The position numbers and the translations under genes were made by a program. Positions 44,069-53,808 of a DNA stretch of 64,000 nt are shown here, piece by piece; the first letter of the stretch is position 1, and the number at the start of each line of letters is the position of its first letter. The notes under the pieces are model-generated. The model saw only the letters and a program-made list of their open reading frames with translations, had not been told where the DNA came from and did not search any database. The stretch is taken from NCBI RefSeq assembly GCF_010500815.1, contig NZ_JAAAMG010000014.1, forward strand, positions 1-64,000, in the 5' to 3' direction. This DNA is from Jiella pacifica. Its GTDB lineage: Bacteria > Pseudomonadota > Alphaproteobacteria > Rhizobiales > Rhizobiaceae.

Positions 44069-44253
44069 GGCCGCAACTCCGACAGTCCGTCGCTCGCCGC
44101 CGGTTCGGCTTCCTCGTCCACCTCAGGCAGGGTGACGGGCACCGTCACCTCCGTCCGGGTCGGTTCGACGAAGTAGACGAGAGCGGCCATGATGCCGTAG
44201 ATGGTGCCGCAAACGAGGGCGATGATCGTCAAGAGGCGTACGAGTGTCGGCAT
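44065..44253 (-). CDS. small single-pass membrane protein upstream of xerD
   Basis: A 62-residue protein ([20 protein letters not shown], then an extracytoplasmic tail [24 protein letters not shown]). One hydrophobic helix spans about residues 5-27. The stop overlaps the xerD ATG. Small proteins of this kind often precede xerD in Hyphomicrobiales, but the function is unknown to me. Confidence 0.7.
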   Translation of the reverse strand: MPTLVRLLTIIALVCGTIYGIMAALVYFVEPTRTEVTVPVTLPEVDEEAEPAASDGLSELRP

Positions 44254-44432
44254 CGGCGTCTGGCGAACTCAGTTTCGAGCCAAAGCTCGCGTCCCTGGGC
44301 CCCGCTTCTAGTGGGAATGTGAGAAGACGCAAGACGATAACGCGAGACGATAACGGTGCCGACGCCCGTTGTGGAAGCGCCCGCGCGTCGTCTTCGGGAC
44401 GTTATGCGCCGAACGGAGGAACGGTCGGGCCG

Positions 44433-45014
44433 ATGGATGGCGAGAATTTGGAGGACCGGGGATCGGCGATCCGGGAACGGCTCGACGGACGGCCGATCGT
44501 CCTCGTCGGGCTGATGGGGGCCGGCAAGACCACCGTCGGTCGCCGGGTCGCGTCGCTCTTGTCGCTGCCCTTCATCGACAGCGACGCCGAGATCGAGGCG
44601 GTCTCGACGATGACGGTCGCCGAATTGTTCGAAGCCTATGGCGAACCGGAGTTCCGGGCGCTGGAGGCGCGGGTCATCGCCAGGCTGGTGCAGGACGGGC
44701 CGAGGGTGATCGCCACCGGCGGCGGCGCCTATATGAATGGCGAAACGCGGGCGCTTCTCGGCGACAGGGCGGTGACCATCTGGCTGAAGGCCGATCTCGA
44801 CACGCTGATGGAGCGGGTCGGCCGCCGGGCCGACCGGCCGCTCCTGAAGGCGCCGAACCCGCGAAAGGTGATGCAGGAACTCATGGACATGCGCTATCCG
44901 GTCTATGCCGAAGCCGATCTGACCGTCCTTTCACGGGCGGTCAAGCGCGAGGTGGTCGCCGACGAGCTGATCGAGGCGCTCGCCGATCATCTTCGTGGAG
45001 GGACGCGCCGTTGA
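44433..45014 (+). CDS. aroK: shikimate kinase
   Basis: A 193-residue enzyme phosphorylating shikimate with ATP. Walker A is [17 protein letters not shown] (about 27-43). The substrate-binding DSDAEIE (about 50-56) and [12 protein letters not shown] (about 69-80) follow, and [12 protein letters not shown] is in the middle. The C-terminal RADRPLLKA is the LID region. The ATG at 44433 is preferred; the in-frame upstream ORF has no protein character. It overlaps aroB by 4 bases. Confidence 0.94.
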   Translation: MDGENLEDRGSAIRERLDGRPIVLVGLMGAGKTTVGRRVASLLSLPFIDSDAEIEAVSTMTVAELFEAYGEPEFRALEARVIARLVQDGPRVIATGGGAYMNGETRALLGDRAVTIWLKADLDTLMERVGRRADRPLLKAPNPRKVMQELMDMRYPVYAEADLTVLSRAVKREVVADELIEALADHLRGGTRR

Positions 45015-46189
45015 CCCCGTCCGGCGAGACGCCCTCAGCCATGCCCCGCCCGGTCCCTCACGCGCCGGCCCGCGTCGCCGACGAGCGCCGTGTGCGGGTT
45101 TCGCTCGGCAGCCGCTCCTACGACATCGTCATCGGCGAAGGGCTGATCGACCGCGCCGGCGAGGAGATCGCCGCCCGCCTGCCGGGAATCCGCGCCGTGA
45201 TCGTCACCGACGAGACGGTGGCGAGGCTCCATCTGACCCGGCTCGAGATCGCCCTCGCCGGTGCCGGCATCGAATCGACCTGCGTCAAGCTGCCGGCCGG
45301 CGAGACGACCAAGTCCTTCGCCCATCTGGAGCGGACCGTCGATGCGATGCTCGAAGCACGGCTGGAGCGCGGCGATGCCGTCATCGCGCTCGGCGGCGGC
45401 GTCATCGGCGATCTCGCCGGCTTTGCCAGCGCGATCGTCAAGCGCGGCACGAACTTCGTCCAGGTTCCGACGACGCTGCTCGCCCAGGTGGATTCGTCCG
45501 TCGGCGGCAAGACCGGCATCAACACCCCGCGCGGCAAGAACCTCGTCGGCGCCTTCCACCAGCCGACGCTGGTCCTTTCCGACATCGCCCTCCTCGACAC
45601 GCTTTCCCCGCGCGAATTTGCGGCGGGCTATGCCGAGGTGGTGAAATACGGCCTGATCGACCGGCCGGACTTCTTCGAGTTCCTGGAGCGCAACCGGCCG
45701 GCGATCTTTGCCGGCGGATCCGAACGCGCCGAGGCGATCGCGATGTCCTGCGAGGCGAAGGCGGCGGTGGTCGCCGCCGACGAAGAGGAGCACGCCAGCC
45801 GGGCGCTGCTCAATCTCGGCCACACCTTCGGCCATGCGCTGGAGCGGGCGGTCGGCTACGATCCCGCCCGCCTCGTCCATGGCGAAGGCGTTGCGATCGG
45901 CATGGCGCTGGCGCATCGCTTTTCGGCCAAGCTCGGCCTTGCGACCAGGCAGGATGCCGGCCGCGTCGCGGCGCATCTTGGGGCCGCGGGCCTGCCGACC
46001 GAAATCGCCGCGATCCCCGGCCCGGCGCTCGACAGACGGGCCCTGATGGAAGCGATCGCCCAGGACAAGAAGGTCTCGCGCGGCCGCCTCACCTTCATCC
46101 TCACCCATGGCATCGGCCAGGCCTTCGTCGCCAGGGACGTCGAGCCCACGGATGTCGAACGCTTCCTCGACGAGGAGCTCGCGAAATGA
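45011..46189 (+). CDS. aroB: 3-dehydroquinate synthase
   Basis: A 392-residue enzyme making 3-dehydroquinate from DAHP. It has the NAD-binding [15 protein letters not shown] and [18 protein letters not shown], and the metal-binding AEVVKYGLI and [12 protein letters not shown] with [12 protein letters not shown]. It starts with TTG at 45011, overlapping the aroK stop, or with ATG at 45041 if the TTG is not used. It is followed by a CorC-type gene with an ATGA overlap. Confidence 0.95.
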   Translation: MTPSGETPSAMPRPVPHAPARVADERRVRVSLGSRSYDIVIGEGLIDRAGEEIAARLPGIRAVIVTDETVARLHLTRLEIALAGAGIESTCVKLPAGETTKSFAHLERTVDAMLEARLERGDAVIALGGGVIGDLAGFASAIVKRGTNFVQVPTTLLAQVDSSVGGKTGINTPRGKNLVGAFHQPTLVLSDIALLDTLSPREFAAGYAEVVKYGLIDRPDFFEFLERNRPAIFAGGSERAEAIAMSCEAKAAVVAADEEEHASRALLNLGHTFGHALERAVGYDPARLVHGEGVAIGMALAHRFSAKLGLATRQDAGRVAAHLGAAGLPTEIAAIPGPALDRRALMEAIAQDKKVSRGRLTFILTHGIGQAFVARDVEPTDVERFLDEELAK

Positions 46190-47772
46190 CGACGACGCTC
46201 TGGATCTATCTCGGCATCGTCATCTGCCTGATCTGCATCTCCGCCTTCTTCTCGGGCTCGGAGACGGCGCTGACGGCCGTCTCGCGGGCCCGGATGATGA
46301 GCCACGAGAAGAACGGCGACCCGCGGGCCGGGATCGTCCAGCGGCTGATCGAGAAGAAGGACCGGCTGATCGGCGCGCTCCTGATCGGCAACAACCTCGT
46401 CAACATCCTCGCCTCCTCGCTCGCCACCAGCGCCTTTCTCGGGCTGTTCGGCGAGACCGGCGTCGTCTACGCGACCATTGCGATGACCATCATCGTGGTG
46501 ATCTTCGCCGAGGTGCTGCCGAAGTCGGCGGCGATCGCCCGGCCGGACGGTTTTGCCCTGGCGATCTCGCGCCCTGTCGCCTTCGTCGTCACCGCTTTCG
46601 GGCCGGTCACCGCGACGGTCAACTTCGTCGTTCGGCGCATCCTCCTGCTCTTCGGCGTCGGCCTGCAATCGGGCGCCTCGCTCCTGACCGCCCATGAGGA
46701 GCTGCGCGGCGCCGTCGAGGTGCTCCATCGCGAAGGTTCCCTCGTCAATGCCGACCGCAACCGTCTCGGCGGCCTTCTCGACCTGCACGAGCTCGAAGTC
46801 TCCGACGTCATGGTCCACCGCACGTCGATGCGGCAGATCAATGCCGACGACGCGCCGGCGGACGTCGTGCGCCAGGTGCTCGAAAGCCCCTATACCCGCA
46901 TGCCCGTCTGGCGTGGCCACTACGACAACATCGTCGGCGTCATCCATGCCAAGGACGTCCTGAGGGCGCTGCACGAGGTCGACAACGACCCCTCGAAGAT
47001 CAACGTCCTCAAGATCTGCACCAAGCCGTGGTTCGTGCCGGAAACGACGACGCTGCAGGACCAGCTCAACGCCTTCCTGCGCCGGAAGGCGCATTTCGCC
47101 ATCGTGGTCGACGAATATGGCGAGGTGGAAGGGATGATCACGCTCGAGGACATTCTGGAGGAGATCGTCGGCAACATCGCCGACGAGCACGACGTCGACA
47201 TGCAGGGCGTCAAGCTGGAGGCTGACGGCTCGGTGGTGGTCGACGGCCAGGTGCCGATCCGCGACCTCAACCGGGCGCTCGACTGGAATTTGCCGGACGA
47301 CGAGGCGGTGACGATCGCCGGCCTGGTCATCCACGAGACCCAGACCATCCCCGAGGAGCGCCAGGCCTTCACCTTCTTCAACAAGCGCTTCACCGTCCTG
47401 AAGCGCGAGAAGAACCGCATTTCGAAGTTGCGGATCCGCCCGGCGACGGTTCTCGTGCCGCCGAAGAAGTCGGCCTTCCATGCCGGCGGGCTCGCCGGAG
47501 CGGTCGCCGACGTGCAGGAAACCGACCCCGAGGTGCTCGACGCAGCGATGGAGGAGATGGAGGAGATGGAGGCCGCGGCGCCGATCCGGAGCGAGCGCGA
47601 AGGCTGGCACGACGATGGCCTCAACGACGAGGGGTGGCTGAGTGAGGACGGTAGCGACGCCGATCGCAACCGCCCGCGCTCATGGCACCACGAGCGCGAA
47701 GACGACGAGCCGAGGCTCGACGACGACGAGGGGCCCGCCCGCCACCGAAACGGCGACGAGGAGCGGCGATAG
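46186..47772 (+). CDS. HlyC/CorC (CNNM)-type membrane protein with CBS domains
   Basis: A 528-residue protein. The N-terminal CNNM/DUF21 transmembrane domain includes YLGIVICLICISAFFSGSETALTAVSRARM and LLIGNNLVNILASSLATSAFLG. Then come two CBS domains (near 205-325; EVSDVMVHRTSM and VVDEYGEVEGMITLEDILEEIVGNIADEHD) and a CorC-HlyC C-terminal domain ending with LKREKNRISKLRIRP. An unusual acidic tail rich in Glu/Asp/Arg follows after about residue 440. It is probably involved in Mg2+/Co2+ or related ion handling. It is translationally coupled to aroB. Confidence 0.87.
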   Translation: MTTTLWIYLGIVICLICISAFFSGSETALTAVSRARMMSHEKNGDPRAGIVQRLIEKKDRLIGALLIGNNLVNILASSLATSAFLGLFGETGVVYATIAMTIIVVIFAEVLPKSAAIARPDGFALAISRPVAFVVTAFGPVTATVNFVVRRILLLFGVGLQSGASLLTAHEELRGAVEVLHREGSLVNADRNRLGGLLDLHELEVSDVMVHRTSMRQINADDAPADVVRQVLESPYTRMPVWRGHYDNIVGVIHAKDVLRALHEVDNDPSKINVLKICTKPWFVPETTTLQDQLNAFLRRKAHFAIVVDEYGEVEGMITLEDILEEIVGNIADEHDVDMQGVKLEADGSVVVDGQVPIRDLNRALDWNLPDDEAVTIAGLVIHETQTIPEERQAFTFFNKRFTVLKREKNRISKLRIRPATVLVPPKKSAFHAGGLAGAVADVQETDPEVLDAAMEEMEEMEAAAPIRSEREGWHDDGLNDEGWLSEDGSDADRNRPRSWHHEREDDEPRLDDDEGPARHRNGDEERR

Positions 47773-47845
47773 GGCGCAATTCCTCTCGACCACGCCCCTT
47801 CGGCCCCCTTGCTTCGGTGAGCGGAACCGTTACCTACCGGGAAAG

Positions 47846-47932
47846 CTCACACGGGGTGCCACGCAGGCTGAGAGGCGAGAAGCCAACCCGTCGAACCTGA
47901 TCCGGATCATGCCGGCGGAGGGATTGCGGGCG
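47846..47932 (+). promoter_or_regulatory. TPP riboswitch (thi-box)
   Basis: The classical elements occur in order: ACGGGGTGCC (47851-47860), GGCTGAGAGG, ACCCGTCGAACCTGATCCGGATC and a closing GCCGGCGGAGGGA. This matches the thi-box consensus in spacing and sequence. It precedes thiB by about 60 bases, so thiamine uptake is expected to be shut off when TPP is abundant. Boundaries are approximate. Confidence 0.93.
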
Positions 47933-47994
47933 CCTTGCGGTGGATCTTTGACACGCGGCGCTTCTCTTTCCCATCCGGCAAGAGGAAAGCGCCG

Positions 47995-49035
47995 ATGCCA
48001 AAGCTCACCCGTTCCCTGTTGCGATTTTCAGCATCCGCTGCGGTCGCTCTCGCCACCGTCGCGGTCATCGTCGGCGGGGCCTTTGCCCAGAGCGGCGACC
48101 GGCCGACGCTGACCGTCTACACCTATGACAGCTTCTCGGCCGAATGGGGCCCGGGACCGAAGCTGAAGCAGGCCTTCGAATCCGGCTGCGACTGCACGCT
48201 CGATTTCGTCGGCCTCGACGACGGCGTCGCCATCCTCAACCGGCTAAAGCTCGAAGGCCCTTCGACCAAAGCCGACATCGCCCTCGGCCTGACCTCCGAC
48301 CTCATTCCCGAAGCCAAGGCGACCAGCATGTTCATGGACAGTGAGGTCGACGTTTCGGACCTGACTGTCCCGACCGGCTTTTCCGACGCGGTCTTCGTTC
48401 CCTACGACTATTCCTATCTCGCCTTTGTCTACGATTCCGAGACGGTGACGAACCCGCCGAAAAGCCTCGCCGATCTCGTTTCGGGCGACCCCAACCAGAA
48501 GATCGCCATCGAGGATCCGCGCACCTCGACGCCGGGCCTTGGCTTCCTGTTGTGGATGAAGGCGGTCTATGGCGACGAGGCCGCCGCCAAATGGCAGGAG
48601 CTCCAGCCGCGCATCCTCACCGTCACCCCCGGCTGGAGCGAGGCCTATGGCCTGTTCACCAAGGGCGAGGTGCCGATCGTCCTCTCCTACACCACCTCGC
48701 CGGCCTATCACGTCATCGAAGAGGGAACCGACCGCTACAAGGCGGCGGGCTTTGCCGAAGGCCAGTATCTGCAGATCGAGGTCGCCGGCATCCTGAAGGA
48801 AACCCCGCATGCCGAACTCGCCCGGAAATTCCTGACGTTCCTCGTCGGCAAGGAGGCGCAGTCGATCCTGCCGACGACGAACTGGGCGCTGCCGGTCCGC
48901 GACGACATCGATCTGCCGGAGGCGTTTTCGGACCTCGTGAGCGTCGACGAGCCGCTGCTGATCGACCCGGACACGGTGGCGAAGAACCGGCGCGCCTGGA
49001 CCGACGAATGGCTGCAGGCGGTCGGGGCGCGGTGA
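47995..49035 (+). CDS. thiB: thiamine ABC transporter substrate-binding protein
   Basis: A 346-residue periplasmic binding protein with a signal peptide (through about residue 31, cleaved after AFA). ThiB features are LTVYTYDSFSAEWGPGPKLKQAFE followed by CDCTLDFVGLDDGVAILNRLKLEG, DIALGL, and VPYDYSYLAFVYD. It binds thiamine or TPP for import by ThiPQ. The start at 47995 is favoured by AGAGGAAAG 6 bases upstream and by the signal peptide. It is the first gene after the riboswitch. Confidence 0.94.
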   Translation: MPKLTRSLLRFSASAAVALATVAVIVGGAFAQSGDRPTLTVYTYDSFSAEWGPGPKLKQAFESGCDCTLDFVGLDDGVAILNRLKLEGPSTKADIALGLTSDLIPEAKATSMFMDSEVDVSDLTVPTGFSDAVFVPYDYSYLAFVYDSETVTNPPKSLADLVSGDPNQKIAIEDPRTSTPGLGFLLWMKAVYGDEAAAKWQELQPRILTVTPGWSEAYGLFTKGEVPIVLSYTTSPAYHVIEEGTDRYKAAGFAEGQYLQIEVAGILKETPHAELARKFLTFLVGKEAQSILPTTNWALPVRDDIDLPEAFSDLVSVDEPLLIDPDTVAKNRRAWTDEWLQAVGAR

Positions 49036-49080
49036 CTGCCGACGCGCTCGCGGTGGAAGCAAGGCCTGTAACGGTGCGGC

Positions 49081-49258
49081 TGGGCGCCCCCCTCTGCCTG
49101 CCGGCATCTCCCCCTCGAGGGGGGAGATCAGGCAGCGTCGTGCGCAGCTCCAAACCGTCAGTAGCTGCGGCGACAGGAACGTCGCCAAGGAGGCGCCGCC
49201 GCTCCCGCTTCGATCTTCCCCCTTGTGGGGGAGATGCCGGCAGGCAGAGGGGGGTATC
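49081..49258. repeat. RIME-like palindromic intergenic repeat, copy 2
   Basis: An inverted repeat of about 178 bases with arms containing CCCCCCTCTGCCTGCCGGCA (left, about 49087) and its reverse complement (right, about 49229-49253), each with an inner CCCCCTCGAGGGGG- or GGGGG-type arm. The core resembles copy 1 at 8958-9138 (CTCTGTCCTGCCGG). It lies in the thiB-thiP gap, so it separates two genes of one operon. Confidence 0.7.
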
Positions 49259-49297
49259 TCGTAGAGCGCCGACCGGTCCTGCGAGTCACGACCGCAC

Positions 49298-50923
49298 ATG
49301 AACACCCGCACCGATCGCCAGATCCGCATCGGCGCTGGGATCGCCGCCGCGCTCCTCGCCCTTGGCTTCCTCCTCGGCGGAATCCTCGTCCTCCTGGTCG
49401 TCTCCGACCAGGCGCCGGACGTCGTCGCGCCTCTCGCCGACCCCTACGTCCGCTCGATCCTCGGCTTCACCCTCATGCAGGCCGGACTGTCGACGCTGTT
49501 GTCGGTCGTCCTCGCCATCCCCCTCGCCCTTGCCCTTCATCGCGCCCGCTTCGCCGGCAAGCGGGCGATCCTGCGGCTGTTTCTCCTGCCACAGGCGCTG
49601 CCCGTCCTCGCCGGGGCTCTCGCCGTCATCACCATCTGGGGCCGCAACGGCGTCGTCTCGGACGGACTTGCGGCCGTCGGCCTGCCGCAGCTCGACGTCT
49701 ATGGCCTCACCGGCATCCTCGTCGCCCACGTCTTCTTCAACATGCCGCTCGCAGCAAGGCTGTTCGTCGCAGCCCTCGACCGGGTGCCGGCGGAAGGCTG
49801 GAAACTCGCCGGTCAGCTCGCCCTGCCGCCCTTCACGGTGTTTCGCACCATCGAGTGGCCGGCGCTGCGGAGCGCCCTTCCCGGCGCCTCGGCGCTGATC
49901 TTCATGCTCTGCGTGACGAGCTTCACCATCGTCCTCGTCCTCGGCGGCGGACCGGCGGCAACGACCCTCGAGGTCGCGGTCTACCAGGCCCTGCGCTATG
50001 ATTTCGATCCCGGCCGGGCGATCGGCCTGTCGATCATCCAGATCGTCCTGACGGCCCTCGTCCTCGTCGCGACGCTCATCCTCGGGCGCGATCCGGCCGG
50101 CGGCTTCGGCACCGGCGGCCGGGCCCGACGCTTCGACGCGCGAAGCCGAGTCAGGGACGTGGGCGACGGCCTCGTCGTCGTTCTCGGCACGCTCTTCGTC
50201 GTCAGCCCCTTCGCCGCGATCCTCGTCTCCGGCCTTGCGGCCGATCTGACGCGGCTCGTACGGGAAGCGACAGTCCAGGAGGCGGCGATAACCAGCCTCC
50301 TCGTCGCCGCCGCGGCGGCATCCCTCTCCCTCCTCGTCTCCATGCTTGTCCTCATGGCGATCGAGGCGCTGCGCTTCGGCAAGAGGCCAGGCGCCGCGCG
50401 CCGCGGCACCCGAATCGGTCTCGAAACCGCGACGAGCCTCGTCCTCGTCGTCTCGCCGGTGATCGTCGGCGCCGGCTGGTTCCTGGCGCTGCGACAGGTG
50501 ACCGACGTCCTCGCCGCGGCGCCTTACGTCGTCGTCGCCACCAATGCGGTGATGGCGATGCCCTTCATCGTGCGGATCATCGGGCCGGCGCTGAGCCAGG
50601 CCAACGCCGAGACCGGCAAACTCGCCGAAGGCCTCGGCCTGACCGGAGCGGCCCGCTTCGCGTTGGTCGACTGGCCGGCGATGCGCCGGCCGCTGGCCCT
50701 CGCCTTCGCTTTTTCCCTGGCGCTCTCCTTCGGCGATCTCGGCGCCATCGCCTTGTTTGGGTCGAGCGACTTCGTCACGCTTCCCTATCTGCTGCTCCAG
50801 CGCATGGGGAGCTACCGCACCGCCGATGCGGCGGGCCTCGCGCTGATCCTCGGCCTCGTCACCGTGGCGCTGATGGGGCTGGTCGAGCGTGGTTTCGCTG
50901 GACGAGAGGAGACGGGCCGTTGA
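49298..50923 (+). CDS. thiP: thiamine ABC transporter permease
   Basis: A 541-residue double-domain ABC permease with about 12 hydrophobic segments. Each half has an EAA-type loop: EGWKLAGQLALPPFTVFRTIEWPAL (about 166-190) and KLAEGLGLTGAARFALVDWPAMRRPL (about 443-468). The position between thiB and thiQ and its length agree with ThiP. The stop overlaps the thiQ TTG start by 4 bases. Confidence 0.93.
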   Translation: MNTRTDRQIRIGAGIAAALLALGFLLGGILVLLVVSDQAPDVVAPLADPYVRSILGFTLMQAGLSTLLSVVLAIPLALALHRARFAGKRAILRLFLLPQALPVLAGALAVITIWGRNGVVSDGLAAVGLPQLDVYGLTGILVAHVFFNMPLAARLFVAALDRVPAEGWKLAGQLALPPFTVFRTIEWPALRSALPGASALIFMLCVTSFTIVLVLGGGPAATTLEVAVYQALRYDFDPGRAIGLSIIQIVLTALVLVATLILGRDPAGGFGTGGRARRFDARSRVRDVGDGLVVVLGTLFVVSPFAAILVSGLAADLTRLVREATVQEAAITSLLVAAAAASLSLLVSMLVLMAIEALRFGKRPGAARRGTRIGLETATSLVLVVSPVIVGAGWFLALRQVTDVLAAAPYVVVATNAVMAMPFIVRIIGPALSQANAETGKLAEGLGLTGAARFALVDWPAMRRPLALAFAFSLALSFGDLGAIALFGSSDFVTLPYLLLQRMGSYRTADAAGLALILGLVTVALMGLVERGFAGREETGR

Positions 50924-51708
50924 CGAGGGATGGAAGTGAGCGGCACCCGCATGATTCGGGCAACATCCCCAGCGACGCGCCGGCGGCACTTCGCCTCCAA
51001 GACGTCCGCTTCGCCCATGGCGGGGCGGCGTTCCGCTTCGATCTGGCAGTGGGACCAGGAGAATGGCTGGCGCTGATCGGGCCGAGCGGCGCGGGCAAGT
51101 CGACGCTGCTCGACCTTTCGGCTGGGTTCCTGGCGCCGAGCGCCGGGCGCATTCTCATGGCCGGCGCGGACGTCACCCGCATCGCCCCGGCCGAGCGCCC
51201 GCTTTCCATGCTGTTCCAGGAGAACAACCTGTTTCCGCAACTCGACGCCTTCCGCAACGTCGCGCTCGGAATCGCGCCGCGTCTGAGGGTTTCCAGGGAC
51301 GAGCGGCGGCAGATCGAGGCGGCGCTTTCCGCCGTCGGTCTCGAAGGTTACGCGAGGCGCCGGCCGGCCGAAATGTCCGGCGGCGAGCGCCAGCGCGTGG
51401 CGCTCGCTCGGGCCTTCCTGCGCAGGCGCCCGCTGATTCTGCTCGACGAGCCCTTCGCTGCCCTCGGACCAGCGCTGCGGCGGGACATGCTGGCGCTTCT
51501 CGCCGAGCTACGAAAGCGCGATGATGCGCCTGCGGCAGCCATCGTGATGGTGACTCATCACCCGGAAGACGCCGCTCCCCATGCCGATCGCGTCGCCTAT
51601 CTGGAAGCCGGGGAGATCGCCGCGATCGGCCCGGCGTCGGAGATGCTGTCCGGCGAGGGCGACCACCGGGTTTCGCACTATCTCGGGCTTCGGAGACGAG
51701 AGGCGTGA
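50920..51708 (+). CDS. thiQ: thiamine ABC transporter ATP-binding protein
   Basis: A 262-residue ABC ATPase with Walker A LIGPSGAGKSTLLDL, Q-loop FQENNLFPQLDAF, the signature MSGGERQRVALARAF and Walker B LILLDEPFAALGP, followed by H-loop MVTHHPEDA. It starts with TTG in the thiP stop codon. It energises thiamine uptake. Confidence 0.93.
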   Translation: MTRDGSERHPHDSGNIPSDAPAALRLQDVRFAHGGAAFRFDLAVGPGEWLALIGPSGAGKSTLLDLSAGFLAPSAGRILMAGADVTRIAPAERPLSMLFQENNLFPQLDAFRNVALGIAPRLRVSRDERRQIEAALSAVGLEGYARRRPAEMSGGERQRVALARAFLRRRPLILLDEPFAALGPALRRDMLALLAELRKRDDAPAAAIVMVTHHPEDAAPHADRVAYLEAGEIAAIGPASEMLSGEGDHRVSHYLGLRRREA

Positions 51709-51930
51709 CGCAATTCCGGCGGAATTCCTACTTAACTCATAAGAATGGGGATCGGGGGATTCCTTTCCGTGAATTGATCGGCAATGTTGCCTTTCCACGC
51801 TATCGGTCTGGCAGCCGATTCGATTAGTTGCGATATTCGAGGCGGCGGAAGCAGAGTCGCGGTCGAGACGGACGAGGCGTCATTCGCGTCAATGACAGCA
51901 CCATGGCATCAACTGAAGACGGGGCCGAGG

Positions 51931-53430
51931 ATGCGGGCGCTCATGCGCGCTGCCGGCATCTGTGCGCTCGCCATAGCCTCCGGCTGCACGACCATGGAGG
52001 CCGGGCTCGACGGACTGTCCGCGGCGCGCGACGAAGACAGCCTGCAGGCGGGCTATACCTCGACGCGCCAGCCGATCACCTTCGAGACCGCCCAGCAGGG
52101 CGATCCGCAGTCGGTCATCGGCCGAAGCCAGCATCCGAAGATCCTCGCCGCCTATGGCGGAGCCTATTCCGATCCGAAGCTCGAACAGGCCCTCGCCGGC
52201 ATCGTCGGCAAGCTGGCCGCGGCGAGCGACGATCCGAACCGGGCCTATCGCATCACCATCCTGAACTCGCCCAACATCAACGCCTTCGCCCTGCCCGGCG
52301 GCTATGTCTACATCACCCGCGGCCTCCTCGCGCTCGCCAATGACAGCTCGGAAGTGGCCGCGGTGATCGGCCACGAGATGGGCCACATCACCGCCAATCA
52401 CGGCATCCAGCGCCAGCAGCGCGAACAGGCGGCGGAGCTTGCGAGCCGCGTCGTGTCGGAAGTGCTCGAGAACGAATCGGCCGGGCAGATCGCGCTCGCC
52501 AAGGGCAAGCTCTCGCTCGCCCAGTTCTCCCGCCAGCAGGAGCTTCAGGCCGACGGACTCGGCATCCGCCATGTGGCGAGGGCCGGATACGATCCTTTCG
52601 CGGCGGCGCGTTTCCTGAAGGCGATGGATGCCTACGCCAACATGCGCAACGCCTTCCAGGCGAAGAACCCCAATCTCGACTTCCTCGCCTCGCATCCTTC
52701 CGCGCCGCAGCGCATCCAGCTCGCCGAGAAGCTCGCCGGCGAGGTGAACCCGGTGGGCAATGCCGGCAAGCGGGATCGCGACCGCTATCTCGACGGTGTC
52801 GACGGCATGCTGTTCGGCGATTCGGCGGCGGAAGGCTACGTGCGCGAGCGCACTTTCCTGCATCCCGGCCTCGGCATCAGCTTCACGGTGCCGAAGGGCT
52901 TCATTCTCGACAACACCGCCGAGGCGGTGATGGCCACCGGCCCGGACGACACCGCGATCCGCTTCGACGGCGTGGCGCTGCCGCCCAATCGCAGTCTCGT
53001 CGACTATGTCAATTCCGGCTGGATCGGTGGGCTGGAGGCCGGCAGCGTGCGCCAGCGCCGAATCCACGGGCTCGAGGCAGTCTCGGCCAAGGCGCGCGGC
53101 GGCGAGTATGATTTCGACGTCACGGTGGTGCGCCTCGGCGGGCAGGTCTACCGCTTCCTGACCGCGGTTCCCTCCAAGGCGAGCGTCAATGCCGAGACGA
53201 TCGCGGTCGAGACGGCCGATTCGTTCCACCAGTTGACGCCGCAGGAGCAGGCGGCGCTCAAGCCCCTGCGCATCCGTATTGTGGATGCGAGGCCCGGCGA
53301 CACGGCCGAGACGCTGTCGAACCGGATGGTCGGCGTCGATGGCAAGGAGCGACTGTTCAGGCTGTTGAACGAGCTTGGACCGGACGATGCGGTGAAAAGT
53401 GGCCAGCGCTACAAGATCGTCGGCGAATAG
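51931..53430 (+). CDS. M48 family metalloprotease, lipoprotein, with C-terminal LysM-like region
   Basis: A 499-residue protein with a lipoprotein signal (MRALMRAAGICALAIASGC, acylated Cys at about 19). The zinc motif is VIGHEMGHITANHG, with a glutamate ligand in QELQADGLGIRH and NAFALPGGYVYITRGLL before it, all typical of M48B/BepA-like proteases. The C-terminal ARPGDTAETLSNRMVG...LNELGPDDAVKSGQRYKIVGE has LysM character. It may act in outer-membrane protein quality control. The start at 51931 gives an ideal signal; 51892 would add 13 residues. Confidence 0.87.
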   Translation: MRALMRAAGICALAIASGCTTMEAGLDGLSAARDEDSLQAGYTSTRQPITFETAQQGDPQSVIGRSQHPKILAAYGGAYSDPKLEQALAGIVGKLAAASDDPNRAYRITILNSPNINAFALPGGYVYITRGLLALANDSSEVAAVIGHEMGHITANHGIQRQQREQAAELASRVVSEVLENESAGQIALAKGKLSLAQFSRQQELQADGLGIRHVARAGYDPFAAARFLKAMDAYANMRNAFQAKNPNLDFLASHPSAPQRIQLAEKLAGEVNPVGNAGKRDRDRYLDGVDGMLFGDSAAEGYVRERTFLHPGLGISFTVPKGFILDNTAEAVMATGPDDTAIRFDGVALPPNRSLVDYVNSGWIGGLEAGSVRQRRIHGLEAVSAKARGGEYDFDVTVVRLGGQVYRFLTAVPSKASVNAETIAVETADSFHQLTPQEQAALKPLRIRIVDARPGDTAETLSNRMVGVDGKERLFRLLNELGPDDAVKSGQRYKIVGE

Positions 53431-53502
53431 GCCCGCGGCCGCGCGGGTCCCCGCGCAGTCCGTCTGCTATCATGCCAGATGTCGTTGCAATGCGTCTTCG
53501 CA

Positions 53503-53808
53503 TCACGTCTGATCCGGATCGGCCGGCGGCCGACGCGGCGGGGGCGAGCCGACCGTAATCGAACGCCCCGCCCCGCTGACGGCGATCTTGAGCTTGGAGC
53601 GCAGGAGAACGATCAGGAGCTCCTCGTCCCCCAGCGGCTCGAGGCGCCCCCGCCCCTCCCACTCCATCGCGACCTCGAGCAGGCACATGTCGAGAAGCCG
53701 CGAGGCGAAGCGCAGATCCGCCTTTTCCGCCAGTTCCTTGCAGTGGGCGATCTCGTGTATGAGGTTTGCCATCTGTAGATCCAGGTCCCCGCTTGCCGCT
53801 AAAGCCAT
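53503..53808 (-). CDS. small protein, unknown, coupled to a GNAT gene
   Basis: A 101-residue protein (MALAASGDLDLQMANLIHEIAH, then a helical region up to DEELLIVLLRSKL and a Pro/Arg-rich tail PPPRRPPADPDQT). It starts 10 bases inside the end of the GNAT gene, so it is likely translated with it. I recognise no family; the tail may be disordered. Confidence 0.55.
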   Translation of the reverse strand: MALAASGDLDLQMANLIHEIAHCKELAEKADLRFASRLLDMCLLEVAMEWEGRGRLEPLGDEELLIVLLRSKLKIAVSGAGRSITVGSPPPRRPPADPDQT

